A DNA stretch of 64,000 nt from Liolophura sinensis (GCF_032854445.1 NC_088296.1:14576623-14640622); one strand, 5' to 3'; counted from the stretch's first letter, positions 28,544 to 42,990 are shown. Program-made: numbers and translations. Notes: generated by a model from the letters alone, not told the origin.

Positions 28544-29242
28544 TACAACTATGTAGTTGTGCACAATGGATACGGTAACTATAATCATAAATCTCTCTGA
28601 CTCATGTTTTCTACTGTGTGTTTTTTACTTCTGTTTTCCCGTTTCTTTGTTCTTCCTCTATACATATACTAAAACAGTATTACTGACATTAATGGTGACC
28701 CATAATGTTGTTTATGTGGTCACTGTTTTTTCTGTTGACAAATGCTATTAAAAGTTCGACGAATACTTTTTGTATTGTCCGGATTTATCGTCCTAATTTC
28801 TTGCGTCAGTTTAGAATTTGGAATTCCGTTTTATAGATGGTATGATTCGTAGTTCTGATAATGTCAGGCACCATTTCCTTTTATAATTTTAATTCTCTAT
28901 CTTTTAAATATTTCTGCATCGAGCCAAAAATTGCAGTTTATCCGCTACATTGAAAGCGAATAAACAATTTGAGCTAATAAGAACACGAATGACACCAAAG
29001 ACCAGCAGTGGGACTCAGTGATTACAACCCTTGCAAACCACGACAATGCCCAACGGTGTAACAGCTCAGATCAGTATTTCGTCAAAAATAAGACATTTGG
29101 ACCATTACTTGTCCGATCATTGGCTCACCATAGTTGATTTGTAAATATCAAAGGGAATGGTTTCCTTTGAATTTTTCTTACATCCCACCACATGCAAGAC
29201 GTAAAGCACCAGTTAAACAAAGTAATCAAATGAAATCTTACT

Positions 29243-29456
29243 GGGGTCTCCGTGGCCGAGATGGATAACACGCCAGCGCGGCGCAATGGCCCAAGAGCTT
29301 CTCACAAACGCGGTCGGTGTGTTTTCAACTACAGCTCATGCCTATAGCCTGCGGATGGTCGTGGGTTTCCCAGGGTTCTGCCTGGTTTTCCTCCCACCAT
29401 AATGTAGGCCGCCGTCGTCTAAGCGAAATATTCTTGAGTATGACGTGAAACACTCA
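29243..29456 (+). mobile_element. tRNA-derived SINE, internally deleted subtype (copy 2)
   Basis: Counterpart of 13681-13895 with the same internal deletion and flanks. Confidence 0.88.
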
Positions 29457-32400
29457 AAAAAACCAAAAAATTAACTAAAATCTTTATGTGTCCCTCAGTT
29501 TTTAAAATACATTTTTACGACAGGGTAATGGAGCCTCGAGTCATACATAAAAAAATTGGTCACACTTTTTTTTCACGTTCACATGTGTGTGGTCTAAAAT
29601 AAGAAACCTGCTCCTACATTTTGATAACCCCGCTTTGGGTCAATGGCTTTATAGCAGACTGTTGGGAAATGACGCCTTCACCGTTAGAAAAATCACCAAG
29701 CGCTTCCACAAAACCTGGAGAGTACAGTACTGGTGCTCATAAACCCAGCTGTATACAATCAACCCTTCAGCCGCAAAAATAGTGTCACTGATAGCATTCT
29801 CCAGTTTTGTCCTTAGTTTAGCTGCGCTACGTACCCTTTGTGAGTGTCTGTCAATGAGCATATATCTTTATAACCTCTCTTTTTTATGCAAATATACGTT
29901 AATATTCGGGGATATTCAGAATGACGTCATCGATGAACATACTGCCAACGCGGGATCAGCTCAGCGCCCCCAATTCAGGCTCTTCCCCCAACAAAGGGTG
30001 TTTAGAGAGCTATCACCCCTGACGTCACCACCACTGGGTATTTAGTTTCGGCTTGAGCCTTAGTAAAGCGGTAGTTTAAATTTTTACGCCCCTAGAACAA
30101 AGCTAGAGCCACATCCTACACTTTCTATTGAGAATCATAAATTGCAAGAACGTAAACTGCGGTTGGTACATTGTTCAGTAATAAAGAATAAAAAAAAAAA
30201 AAAAATTTTTTCAAACTTTGAAGAGCAGAACATTATAATTGTAGCTGTGTTTGAGTTTTTGTCTATTAAATCTATTAATGGCAGATAGAAACAAGTTAAT
30301 CGAATGTTGAGTGGTGGAACAGAGACTGGACATGCAGACGATTTCGCAACCAGGGCTTGTCTCGTACAGGTATAGTATTGTAGACTGAAATGAATTTTTG
30401 CTTTTGTTTTAAAGCCTTTGAAGTGAGAGTAATAATGACCTGTACCTAAAAATGTTCTATTCTACAGGGTTTAGCGTTTGACCTGGCTGGCTATATAGTG
30501 TATGTGGTATCATTAGTGCCCTCAGCCCCGGCTAGAGCAGCATTGACTAGCAGGGCACATGTTAATTCACAATTAACACAGATAGCATTAATGAAGAATG
30601 ATAAACGTCTACATTAGCATTAAATTGACATTCACATTTCCAAACAGAAAAATAATGTTATGTGGCTATTTTGAGACGGTTTACTTCGGTTCATTTCAAG
30701 TCAGGAATTTGTAATAAATTTGTGAATTTATTGAAAATGACTTGACAGGCTGATAAAAATTAGATAAATTTGTAACAGTAAAGTAAAATCACTATACACG
30801 TCACAACAATGTATAACTGTCTGTCGTGCCTATATTTCCAGCTCAACAATTTAAATTAAAAACACCTGGACACGTACGATGGATGTTTGTTGACATGCTT
30901 TTGGGTTTGCTTTCGTTCTCACCTGACACATGTACGCTTTGCTTTCCGAAGTGCTTTGCGAGTTTTTTTAGTCCTTTTCATAAGATACTATAACCGAAAA
31001 AAAATAATGAAACAGAAAAAAAAAAAAACATTAATTGCGCCATACAGTGATACATATAACATGCCCTATTCGCTTTTTCTTCAAGTTTGGTTTTCTCGAA
31101 TATACCGGTCCGTTTCCGGTCTAAGTGCTATATTTGTGATTAACAGTTTTACCGGTTTCACCATAAGACTTAATAAAAGTACGATGAATAACCACGGAGG
31201 TGTGTGAAAAAAAGATTGTATGTTATCCACAGAAGAACAGAAGGGATTTTGATACACGGCGATTAACAGTCCGAGATTAGATTGTGTTAAAATGTAAAAA
31301 AAACTGGCAAAAATAAAAGCGTGTTGTTATAAAAATCCAAATATGGTGTTATGACTGAATGCACCGTAAAAACCAGAACATCTTAACCAAAGCCAAAGTA
31401 AAACAGTCTATTAAGCATGCAAGGAGGCTTTTCATATAACTTGAAAGAAAATAAAGTACATTAATGCTTAGCTTAATTAAAGCAGTCAAAATATGGCAAT
31501 TGCGCTATGCATAAAATTAACATCAGCACTAAAATGTCAAAAATTTACCACTGTCAAAACTCTACACTGTATCAAATGCTTCTCATAGTGCTGTCTAAAA
31601 GAATGCAATTAACATTATTTTTATTTACCTATTTCCCTTTACGCCACATTGCTAGAGGAAGCGTAGAATTACATGTGGCCATTTGCCAGCCCTCCCACTG
31701 CTCGTCGCTACTCTGGTTTCAGTGGCTACATGTGTGCTGTAGTTTTCTTTATTGCACGTAAATATATAATATCTTGTAGCGTATGCTCAATTAAAGCTAA
31801 TTTTACCTATTTGGCATTTGCCGATGCACAATGATTTTGTGGACAACACACAGTGACCAAAATTAGAGAAAGCTAACAATATTTCGCACACATGCTAGGC
31901 TGCGACCAGCGGCTCTTTACGTCTCTTTGTCTGCCAGTGGGTGTGATGACCATTTTTTTTGACAGGCCGTCTTTTAACATTACGACTGAATACAAGACAT
32001 TAACATTTCACGAGATATGCCAGCTGTTTCTAACTTGCTCTTGTTCTGGACGGCGTCAATGTGGCAGCTTTACTGAATGCATTATACATATCTACAAAAT
32101 TAGTAGGTCATGTACATACAATCAATATCCCCTGGATGAATATCGGGGTGCCCTTTTTAGTGATTGTGTTTAACGGAATTCCGATCTAGGGCATGTAAAT
32201 GTTAATTGTGCTTAGAATACTAACATTTACGTCTGTTGTCCAGAAATATCCCCCCCCCCCCCCTCCCTGTCTACGACTTGTTAAAGAAAGAAATGCTGGA
32301 CAGATTTCATGATAATTGAATCTTCATTTCCTTTGCGTCCGCCGGTCTATTAATCATATTAACTGATCATCTGATACAGTCTGTACGAGAGCAAAGATCG

Positions 32401-32818
32401 TATGGGCCCTACTCGCTCTGTCTTTTATCAAACTTAACCATCATTCTGAGATCTGCACTTCAACGTGTCCTGAATATTTTAGCTGTGCTTTTTTATACAC
32501 TTACTTTCCCGTTGCACCTTATGCCATTCTTGTGTTTGCTTTTTATAGATTTTATGCATAATTGTCCATATACCACACCCGCCCATGGCGACTCACACCT
32601 TTACCACACTAACCTAATCTTATATTAACCCGACAATCATCATCTGACCGTACTAAATTAGTTCTCTGTGTCACCAAATTGAACGTGTCTTTAATGTTAA
32701 ATTGGTAGCCTCGGGTATAAGTGCAAACAAACAGTGTAGAATGTCAGTGAACTGAGAGACAGCAAGACCCTATTTAACTCACACAGGGTAAACGGTAATA
32801 GTTCAGCGCACGCATCTG
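29457..32818. other. No gene seen
   Basis: Counterpart of 13896-17220. The run of about 14 C at 32249-32262 is six C in copy 1 near 16666, showing length variation between copies. Confidence 0.5.
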
Positions 32819-34845
<2,027 letters not shown>

Positions 34846-34847
<2 letters not shown>

Positions 34848-34851
34848 TTAC
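34846..34851 (-). other. Possible 5' splice site overlapping the stop codon
   Basis: On the minus strand the frame ends ...GTG AAA ACG TAA GA. The same bases read AAAAC|GTAAGA, a good match to the donor consensus, with GTAAG intact. The identical site is at 19373-19378 in copy 1. If it is used, the reading frame is one large exon and the protein continues. Confidence 0.4.
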
Positions 34852-37800
34852 GTTTTCACTGCTGTTTCAGGTGGAATTGCCGATCCATTCCGCCTCGGGG
34901 AGAGGTCTTTCAGCAGCTGATCGTAGACACTCTCCCAAATTTTCTTGGCCATGAAGCTTTCCTTAAGACGTCTCATGGATCCGGTTTCTTGCGAGCGCTT
35001 TCGTTCAATTTTGCGTCTCGCAAGAGGACCTCGTTCGTGTTTTAAATGCTTCTGTATTGCATCCTCCAACTCGTCGATTTCCTCCGGCGACGAGTCTCGA
35101 CGCCGGTCCTGAGCTTTCTGTTTTTGTCTGTTCCCTTTGCGACGTCGCATTGTCGCAGATTCCTCTTCGTCTGAGGACAAAGATTCTCCTTGAGCAAGTG
35201 CACTCATGGATTTTGGCCTTGGCAACCGTTCCTTTTTCAGTTTGGTATTGCTATTACCGTTGGCAACGGCAATAGAGTTTCGGTCACGTGGTTGTAATGG
35301 TCGTCGTCTTATTCTCTCCTCTGGCTCCGCTAGAGAATGTCTGGACCTCGGCTGATTAGAATATCTCTGGGACTCGGAAAATTCCGCTATAGAGTCGTAA
35401 GTCAAGTCACTCATGGATTGTGGACGTCTTAAGTTTGGATGCCCTTTGAAATGGTACATGTCGCACCCATAGTCTACTTTCATTGTACTTTTATCAATTT
35501 TACCAAAGGACGGCTCTTCCGTTAAGGGACGATCGTGCTTTTCTCTGCGCTTGTATCGGCGCCGCCGTTCGGCGTTGTCTATTGGCTCACTTGTTCGTCT
35601 CCGATCAGCTTCCATACGGTATCGGGTCTCTTCGCGCGACTCCGTTCGCTTCCGGCGCTCAGGTCGGCTGTTATGGGATTTCATCGTGTTATACATTTCT
35701 TGCTCCTCCTCCTCGGAAGTATCAAGGTAGGGCATTGATCGGCTTCGCTTGCCCATACCGTTTTGCTTTCTTTTCCCCAATTCAGCTAACTCCATTTTGC
35801 GTAGACATTCAGCTTCCTCCATTCGTCTTTGATATTCGCCTAAAGAAATAAATGTGGGTAAATCTATTTCCGAGTCCGCGTCGTAACGTTTATTTCTATC
35901 CTTAGCAATTCTTTCCTTAGCACTGGCAGCATAACGTCCATTTGTCGTGATTATTTTGGTTTTTCCCTGAGGTACTGGCGCGGAAGCTACCGACATGTCT
36001 TCGCTTGCCGACACCGACGACCTTTTGTCACCTTTGGCGTAGTTATCCTTAGGTTTTCGCTTCAAAAGTTTTGGTAGTGCGGCTATAGTATTCCATCTTT
36101 TCCCTTTTAGTCCAAAAAGGTTACTCAGTCGGCCTCTGGGTTTGGACGTGTTTGCCATTTCGGGATAAGAGTGCACTGTTTTTACATCGGAGGGCTGAGC
36201 ACTGTGAACAGGCCTGGACATTGTGCTGTAGTCCTCACCTACCTCGATGTACAGCTGAGATGGATGGAGCTTCTCTCCGTTGGATGTGTCTTCAGGAACG
36301 TCCTGGAAAGTGGCAGAGGAAGCCGCAGCCTCAGAACTGCTGTCTACGTAAAAATCGACAGGCTTTGGTTTCAGGGCATGTCTGACTCGCCAGGTCAGTT
36401 TTCCTACAGCACTAAACACACGGTTTGGTATACTCTTGTTCCGGTGTGAGGTCCTGCGACTGGTTTCACTTCCTGTAGATAGGTCTGCAACGCTTTTACT
36501 TCGACCACGGTCAGCGTTTGACTTTTTCTGATGGACAGATGGCGAGTGTGTGGTGTTTACCGTAAACACAGCAGTACTGTGACGCCGTAGTCTTTTGGAA
36601 TCCCTGAGACTGTCCGCTGCCTCAGCGTCAGAGGGAGGATCGAACCCTTCTGACAGTCGCCTGACAGCGGGACGAACCAACAAAGTCTCGTCGATGTTTT
36701 GTAAGTCCTCAGAATCGATGTAAATGGAATGAGTTTTTGTGACCTCACAATAATTCACTTCCCCGCTGTAAGTTTTGTTTATGGTATCTTCTTCCTCCGT
36801 ATCAACTGCTTCCTCTACTGACACCTCGTTGTCAAGACTAGAATCGCCTTTGAAGTTGCCCTTGTTTCGTAAAGACGTTAGGGCTGTCACTGTCGCAAGC
36901 AGGCCGTTGTCTTCTCGACTGTCAAAATCGGGGTTGTCGCTTGGCCTGATGTATTGTCCCCGTCTATCAGATCCATTTGGTGGGTATTCACCCTCAGATG
37001 CCGGACTGCTGTCTCCGTCTACCCCTTCGTGTCTGTCCCTGTGACGACCTTGCCTGACTGACACACAGTCCACCGCATCAGTTCTCACAGCCTCTATCTC
37101 TCGCCTTTCACGCTCCACTGACAAACCTGTATAACAAGTCCCTATCTCACTACCACCATCGTTTTTCACCTCACGTCTGACATCATTCAATATACGATCA
37201 CAATAATCGTGCATAGATGTAGACCGCTGTTCATTACTCCTACAACTTGTTCTTTTAACGCCTGCTTTTCTTCGTTGAACTTTTTCATTGGACAATTTTC
37301 CCCCGTTGTCAGATAAGTCTTCATATTCAGGTTCGCTGCCGAATGATTCCGAAGTTCGACTTCCTGTCTCCGGGCTCTCCCGAGAGTGGTCACTGCTCGT
37401 ACAACTATCGCGAGCACTTAGATCAACACTAACATAAACATTTTCCCTCCCAGCAAAACTCTGATCGGATGCAGTATTTCCTCCATTATCCACATAGACC
37501 GAATAAACATCTTTTAATGTCGGCGAACAGTTGCTATTTTCTGTGATGTTTTCTTTGGCTTCGGCAGCCATTAATTTCGTCAACTTTTTTCTCCTCGGTG
37601 GTGGCACTATGGTCCGTATTTCAGTGGCACACCTGTTGTTGTTGTTATTATTACTGGTCACTGGTTTCACTGGTTCGTATTCCAACGATTCAGAATCGTT
37701 TCCGCAGATATCAGTTTCAGTGTTGGTGGGTAAGTCCTGTTCCCTGCCGTCCCCGTGCCCCACAGTTGATTCATGTGCTCTGCCATGTGCTGACCGCGCA

Positions 37801-37979
37801 GAGAGCTCTGTACAGAGCTCATCTAAATCGTCCCAGTTGTTTTTATAACGGGCCAAAGTAACTTCTTCCAGTGACGTGAATGACCTGACATCGTCTTCCT
37901 GACTACGGGCGATATTGGCGATTTCTTCGATAAAGTTCAGGTCGTCTTCAAAGTCATTGTGCTGTTCGTATCGGGCCAT
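34848..37979 (-). CDS. Large Ser/Arg-rich charged protein of unknown function (1,043 codons), copy 2, intact
   Basis: One uninterrupted frame in AT-rich DNA. The ATG at 37979 has G at -3 and +4 (good Kozak context) and an in-frame TAG lies seven codons upstream at 38001-38003, so this start is favoured unless an upstream exon is spliced in. Residues 1-60 are acidic and helix-prone. An Asn run occupies 110-115. A Ser/Asp/Glu-rich, low-complexity region follows to about 470. A basic hydrophobic stretch (R-G-R-L-S-N-L-F to P-K-L-L-K-R-K) lies around 615-645, and from about 690 the protein is dense in Arg/Lys/Glu. A short motif R-x-x-S-[MV]-x-x-L occurs around Ser496, Ser748, Ser855 and Ser924. 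The Ser748 copy (R-S-R-S-M-P) fits the 14-3-3 mode I pattern. The C-terminus (about 970-1030, Trp1015) looks like an amphipathic helix. There is no signal peptide, membrane segment or enzyme motif. A cytoskeletal, scaffold or nuclear regulatory role is possible, but the family is not recognised. Confidence 0.88.
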   Translation of the reverse strand: MARYEQHNDFEDDLNFIEEIANIARSQEDDVRSFTSLEEVTLARYKNNWDDLDELCTELSARSAHGRAHESTVGHGDGREQDLPTNTETDICGNDSESLEYEPVKPVTSNNNNNNRCATEIRTIVPPPRRKKLTKLMAAEAKENITENSNCSPTLKDVYSVYVDNGGNTASDQSFAGRENVYVSVDLSARDSCTSSDHSRESPETGSRTSESFGSEPEYEDLSDNGGKLSNEKVQRRKAGVKRTSCRSNEQRSTSMHDYCDRILNDVRREVKNDGGSEIGTCYTGLSVERERREIEAVRTDAVDCVSVRQGRHRDRHEGVDGDSSPASEGEYPPNGSDRRGQYIRPSDNPDFDSREDNGLLATVTALTSLRNKGNFKGDSSLDNEVSVEEAVDTEEEDTINKTYSGEVNYCEVTKTHSIYIDSEDLQNIDETLLVRPAVRRLSEGFDPPSDAEAADSLRDSKRLRRHSTAVFTVNTTHSPSVHQKKSNADRGRSKSVADLSTGSETSRRTSHRNKSIPNRVFSAVGKLTWRVRHALKPKPVDFYVDSSSEAAASSATFQDVPEDTSNGEKLHPSQLYIEVGEDYSTMSRPVHSAQPSDVKTVHSYPEMANTSKPRGRLSNLFGLKGKRWNTIAALPKLLKRKPKDNYAKGDKRSSVSASEDMSVASAPVPQGKTKIITTNGRYAASAKERIAKDRNKRYDADSEIDLPTFISLGEYQRRMEEAECLRKMELAELGKRKQNGMGKRSRSMPYLDTSEEEEQEMYNTMKSHNSRPERRKRTESREETRYRMEADRRRTSEPIDNAERRRRYKRREKHDRPLTEEPSFGKIDKSTMKVDYGCDMYHFKGHPNLRRPQSMSDLTYDSIAEFSESQRYSNQPRSRHSLAEPEERIRRRPLQPRDRNSIAVANGNSNTKLKKERLPRPKSMSALAQGESLSSDEEESATMRRRKGNRQKQKAQDRRRDSSPEEIDELEDAIQKHLKHERGPLARRKIERKRSQETGSMRRLKESFMAKKIWESVYDQLLKDLSPRRNGSAIPPETAVKT

Positions 37980-39616
37980 GACGACTGCAAGTTCAACCCC
38001 CTAAACCACACTTCAGTTCAATTAGATACGACTTTAGCCGCTTGGGACACCTTCGATAGCCTTGCCTTCAAAGAAAGCTGCCATTCCCTGGCGATTTAAA
38101 ACACGATAATCATCCATCATTGCACGGCAGATAGTATAACTCCAAATCACATCTGTAACAGTCTTGCTGACAGTATTCACGAAGAACGTAACATTTGTTG
38201 TACATCCGTTCACATCAACACAGGGTTAGGCTATCAGCATGTACGCTATCAGCAGAGGAATTGCGTATTCACTGCTCTAAATATACACCAAGCTATATGC
38301 GCATAATGATGACAGGCTCTCGAGAAGCACGACAAGTTCAGGATATCTGTATACATGCAAACCAGCCGCTTTCCTGCCGAGTGTCCCCCATGCATGGTGA
38401 ACTGAGGTCCTCACAGATGAATATTCAGAAACCGTATATACCTGGTGATGTTAATACACCCCAATTAAACACAACGGGTAGGCGTTTGGTTAAATCACTG
38501 TTAGACACGAGCCCCTGCTAGAAAGCCCTTTAGGGAGAAGAGCGAACTATCGGGCGTGAAGTCTTCCGGCTAAGAGAGGCGTTCTATCGAGGGAAAAATC
38601 TCCGTCGCTAACAGCTCTCCCTTAAGCCCTGCACCGTAGGTAGCTTGGAGCAGTTTGTCAAAAGCTGGACTGGAATCCGGTTCTAGCTTTCAAGAAAAAA
38701 AAATATTAGAAAGCAGAGGAATGGAACAGATGTATATATGGCTTACACGGATGGGCCTTCTCCTCACATCAAATGAGCAAACCAGTATTCACGGACGGCT
38801 GGTCACGCTTCGTGAGTTATTTTTACGCTTGACAGATTTTCTTTCTTTAGTTTGTTTAATTATTACAAAACGCTATATTTTTCATAGCAATAATAGCAAA
38901 AACAAAGAGAAAGCTCTCGAGACAAAAGCTTAGCAGAGAAAGTCACATGTAATCACAGTATGTTTCTGAAAGGCTAGGTAATGCAGGTCCTTCGAAGGAT
39001 CAAAAACGGACTCAAAATTCTGATTTCAGTTAGGTTTTTGGATATGATCATCGTTAACCCATGCAGTTAAAACCGGCGTCTCCCTGCCTTTTAAAATTCC
39101 AGCCAAAACAAGTGCTTTTGGATACAGTTCACTTGACGTGCACAAGGTGAAAATGTGCATTTTTTGTGGTTTGGTCAAAAATGTTTTTGGCACAGTGTTT
39201 TCTTCAATACCCACCCAGAAAATGTCCAGGAATGTACAGGATTGTTTTATTTTCACATAAATGATTTACAATTAGGTAACAAAATTGTATTTTTATGCTC
39301 ATGTATATGAACATATGATTCGCGCTTAACCCAATAAAGATATGGCAAGGGATGTCATGATAATGAAAATGTCAGTGCCCTCGCAGAGAAAACCGTTGAC
39401 CTTCGACAGGTATCTGACCAACCTTCTTACAAAATGGGACACCAGGACTGGCTAGAAGTGGATTCGAACACGCTGCTTTGCCTTATACATGGCAAACTCA
39501 AACCTATCATAACTTAAAATATACAGAGCTTGCTTGCACAGATATATGCATGAAAAAATTTAATTATACATAGAGTTGGAAATCACAATACCCATTGCAA
39601 TTACTGGTTATGTTTT
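37980..39616. other. Upstream region of the copy 2 gene; no second gene seen
   Basis: Likely 5' UTR/promoter or intron of the minus-strand gene. A weak acceptor-like 'ttgaacttgcag' lies just upstream of the ATG on the minus strand, so an upstream exon cannot be excluded. Copy 2 carries 21 extra bases near 38990 containing the palindrome 'tccttcgaagga'. Confidence 0.45.
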
Positions 39617-39666
39617 TCTCGAGTACGGCGTAAAACACCAATCAAATAAATAAATAAATAAATACA

Positions 39667-39709
<43 letters not shown>

Positions 39710-39760
39710 ATAGATAAATAAATAAATAAATAAGTAAATAAATAAATAAATAAATAAATG
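39617..39760 (+). mobile_element. SINE 3'-end fragment with long (AAAT)n tail
   Basis: Counterpart of 24113-24200. The AAAT tract here is nearly twice as long, with a few point interruptions. Confidence 0.85.
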
Positions 39761-40019
39761 CCGTGGAATCAGCTTGTTTGCTTGTTTGTGTAAGATAAAA
39801 CACTTTGGACAATATTTTGGTAACTTCCCAATGGACTTTTCCACGAATATAACTTATTGACAACACTTCATTACTTGGAACCACATTCAGTCGATATCAA
39901 AGCCCAGTGAAGTGATCTTCCTGTACACTTACATGTAGTTATCTCATACCAATGATCCCTGGCCCTTGACTGCAAATGCGATTAAAGTTCTCGCCGACCA
40001 TATACATGTAGTTAATGAC

Positions 40020-41100
40020 AGATAGCATAGAGAGTGAAACCAGAGGAGCGAAGGCGGTTTGATAACTGGTAAATGGTCACGCTTAAGTAGTACATAAAAT
40101 ACTTCCTCTGGTAAATTTCTGTCTGTCAGGATTTTGTTCTAACTGTCCAAAGCATAAATAGTAGCAAATTATACGCCACTATCGTCTATTTCATTTAGAG
40201 AGTCGCCTATATCCAGCTGTCTGTAAAATCAGTTATGCTACGATGGCCTTTAGCCAGTGTCACGTAATAACCCAACCTCTACACAATACTGAGTTAGATG
40301 TCCATATTATTACAAAGAGACTGCAGCTAGAATACTTTTTTCTAGTTCATAATGTTTAAGTCCATAAGCTTAGTTTATGGACTTTATGGACCAAGAACTC
40401 ATTGCCTCGGGTGACGTCATATTTATTTAAAACCAAGTTGCATGCTGGACAGTGGAGAGGAATTTGTTTCACAATGGTCCCACCAACAAGCTGTTAGAAC
40501 AAACTCCGTGCAATATCACGGCCTACACTACTATCTCTGCGAATAACTAGATCGTTTTAATTTCCTGATATCCATCTGTAAATCTATACTCTCGCGAGGT
40601 CATATGCTAATTAAGGTATAATTCATTTATTAAGGATATATTAGATTAAAATGTGCGAACGATTTCAAGTATGGCAGTGTCAGAAACAGGGTTACAGTAA
40701 AGTTCACAGCTGTTCAGATAATGGTGCTACCCTCCTTCAAAACACGAGGAACTCTGCCAAATAGCCAGCATGCCACTAATCATGATGTCATTCGAGGCAA
40801 TTGATTCTTGCCGTCGAAACCGAGCTTATAGACTCTAACATAATGAATTAGAAAAGTGTTCTATCTTCATTTTTCTAGCAAGAACGTATACTTCAATTGT
40901 AGAGCTTGTGTTCTTACAATTTTGGTAGCGAATATGACAGAGTTTGCAGACAGCTGAATACAGGCGACTCTCTTAAAGAAATAGACCATAGCACCATGAC
41001 GTAAACAGGAATAGGTAAAAAATGCAGTCATGTTATTTACACTTTATTAAACGTCACTGGCCTAGAATTACTCAAAATGCTGTGCTCTCAGGATTTCGAC
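40020..41100 (+). mobile_element. Dispersed repeat carrying a complete palindromic insertion
   Basis: Outer repeat arms are 40020-40181 ('gcatagagagtgaaaccaga' onward) and 40989 to about 41100 (ending 'acgtcactggcctagaatta'). A related copy without the palindrome appears to be at 58675-58945. Confidence 0.7.
40182..40988. mobile_element. Palindromic (foldback/MITE-like) element, 807 bp, complete
   Basis: It is flanked by TA on both sides (40180-40181 and 40989-40990). The ends are inverted repeats: the left end 'tcgtctatttcatttagaga' pairs with the right end, whose reverse complement starts 'tggtctatttctttaagaga', and both continue 'gtcgcct...cagctgtctg'. The inverted pairing resumes deeper, with 40328-40449 against 40763-40864 (for example 'gcatgctgg' against 'ccagcatgc'). 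A central loop of about 300 bp has no coding capacity. This is a non-autonomous element. The TA duplication would fit Tc1/mariner-like mobilisation, but that is inference. Confidence 0.8.
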
Positions 41101-41310
41101 CAATAAGGTCGGTCGTTCGAATCCAGGTCTTGGTTTTGCCACGGTTTTAAGTCATAAGCTTTGTCGTACTCATAGCGAAGGGCGGTTTCACTTTGGGCTC
41201 TCCTCCACTCATAAACAGATCATCGACTTGTATTTATTTAATTATTTACTTAGTGGGATTTTTAGCATTGTATTCTCAAGAATATTTTAGCAATATGGCT
41301 GTTTTTATTA

Positions 41311-41566
41311 ATTTATTTAATTGGTGTTTTTCGCTGTACTCAAGAATATTTCACTTATACGACAGTGGTCAGAATTATGGTGGGAGGAAGTGGACACAGC
41401 CGGGCAGGGGGGGGGGGGGGACACACCACCATCTGCAGGTTGCTGGAAGACCTTCCTACGTACTGCCGGAGAGGAAGCCAGCATTAGCTGGACTTGAACT
41501 TACAACGACAGCATTGGTGAGAGGGCCATTAGGGTGCGCTAACCAATTGAGCCACGGAGGCCCCCT
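41311..41566 (-). mobile_element. tRNA-derived SINE, near full length (copy 2)
   Basis: Counterpart of 25186-25455 with the same head, box A and box B. The internal G run is about 14 long. Confidence 0.9.
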
Positions 41567-42734
41567 AATAAGGCTGTAGGAAACAGGGAAAAACCGCGTG
41601 GATAACCCACGATCTTCAGATGGCTTCTAACCGACCTTCCCATGTACTGTCGACCTGTATTTATTTATTTCATTATATTTTTACGCCGTTCTTAACGATA
41701 TTTTATTTGACGACGTAAAAAAAATTGAGTGCGACGTTAAATGACAATAAAGTATAAATGAATAACCTTGATTCTATCTGACTGAAAATTTTAATGCTTA
41801 AACTGTCAAGATTACCATCCCGAAAATAATCGGTGTTTTTAATAAACATATCCCGTCTGAAACGTCATAGTGATGACGTAATCTTAATCACTTGAAATAA
41901 CTGATTCAGATACCTTTCTTTTTTTTCAGTTAATACGATAGCAAAGCTGTCGAAATGACATGGTCGGCTGAATTTATATTTATTTAAGTTTGAACATTGC
42001 GTCTTTCATAAAGATAACTTTGTATCTTCAAGGGACAAATGTAAATATCTTTTATCTTTGCTATTGCACTCTAGAGATAAAATGGGGGAAAAGAAAAGCC
42101 AAATGCCAATGGAAGTTAAAAAACTGATAAGTGAGATCAGTTTTGTGCTCGACAAACCACAGTCAGGTGCAAACAATTTAAATTATTTCTTTCACACTTT
42201 TTGCATGATTAAATTCCTCATATAATGAACTCCTTATTGGACATTTCTTTAAGAAAATTATATCCTACAGATTTGTATCTTAAGATATAATGACAAAAAC
42301 TTACGCAACTATAAATCAAAATTGCAAAAAAAAAGATGATACGTTTTTTTTGTAGAAATGCCGTAGCCCGGGTTAAATTAAACAGTACGATCTGCTCAGA
42401 TGTAATCAGTTAGTTTGGGCTTAATCTTAAAACAGAGTGTAGTATTATTCTATACCACATTTGAGTAGTCACGTTTACCTTATCGCCGGAAACAACGTAA
42501 CAGCGAAACAGCATATCAGTGAAACAACGTAACAGTGTGAAAGTCATCTATTGCATGCATGTATTTTGGTGTGTTTTTTGTTGTTTTTTTTTTCATTTAG
42601 ATAGACCTTTAATTTTGAGGTTTGGTTTCATAAATCCTCAGCTAAATTGCTTCTGTATATGTATTATGAAACTACAGAGCAGTATGTGTAATTATCAACG
42701 TTGTATTTATTTATTTACTTATTTCTTGGTTTGT

Positions 42735-42990
42735 TTATTTATACGTCGTTTTACACCGTTCTTAAAAATATTTCACTTATAGGACTGCGGTCAACATTAA
42801 GGTCGGAGGAAAGCGGGCAGAACCCGAGAAAAAAACCACCACCATCCCCAGGTTGCTGGAAGATCTTCCTATGCACATGTACAGCCGGAGAGGAAGCCAG
42901 CATGAGCTGGACTTGAACTGACATCGAGCGCATAGCTGAGGGGCTCCTGAGTCATTGCGCGGCGCTGGCACGTTAACCACCTTAGATATT
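42735..42990 (-). mobile_element. tRNA-derived SINE, diverged (copy 2)
   Basis: Counterpart of 26680-26940, with matching internal changes. Confidence 0.85.

Noticed and set aside
28253-28588. Open frames spanning the N run
   Set aside because: They are translations of ambiguous bases across an assembly gap.
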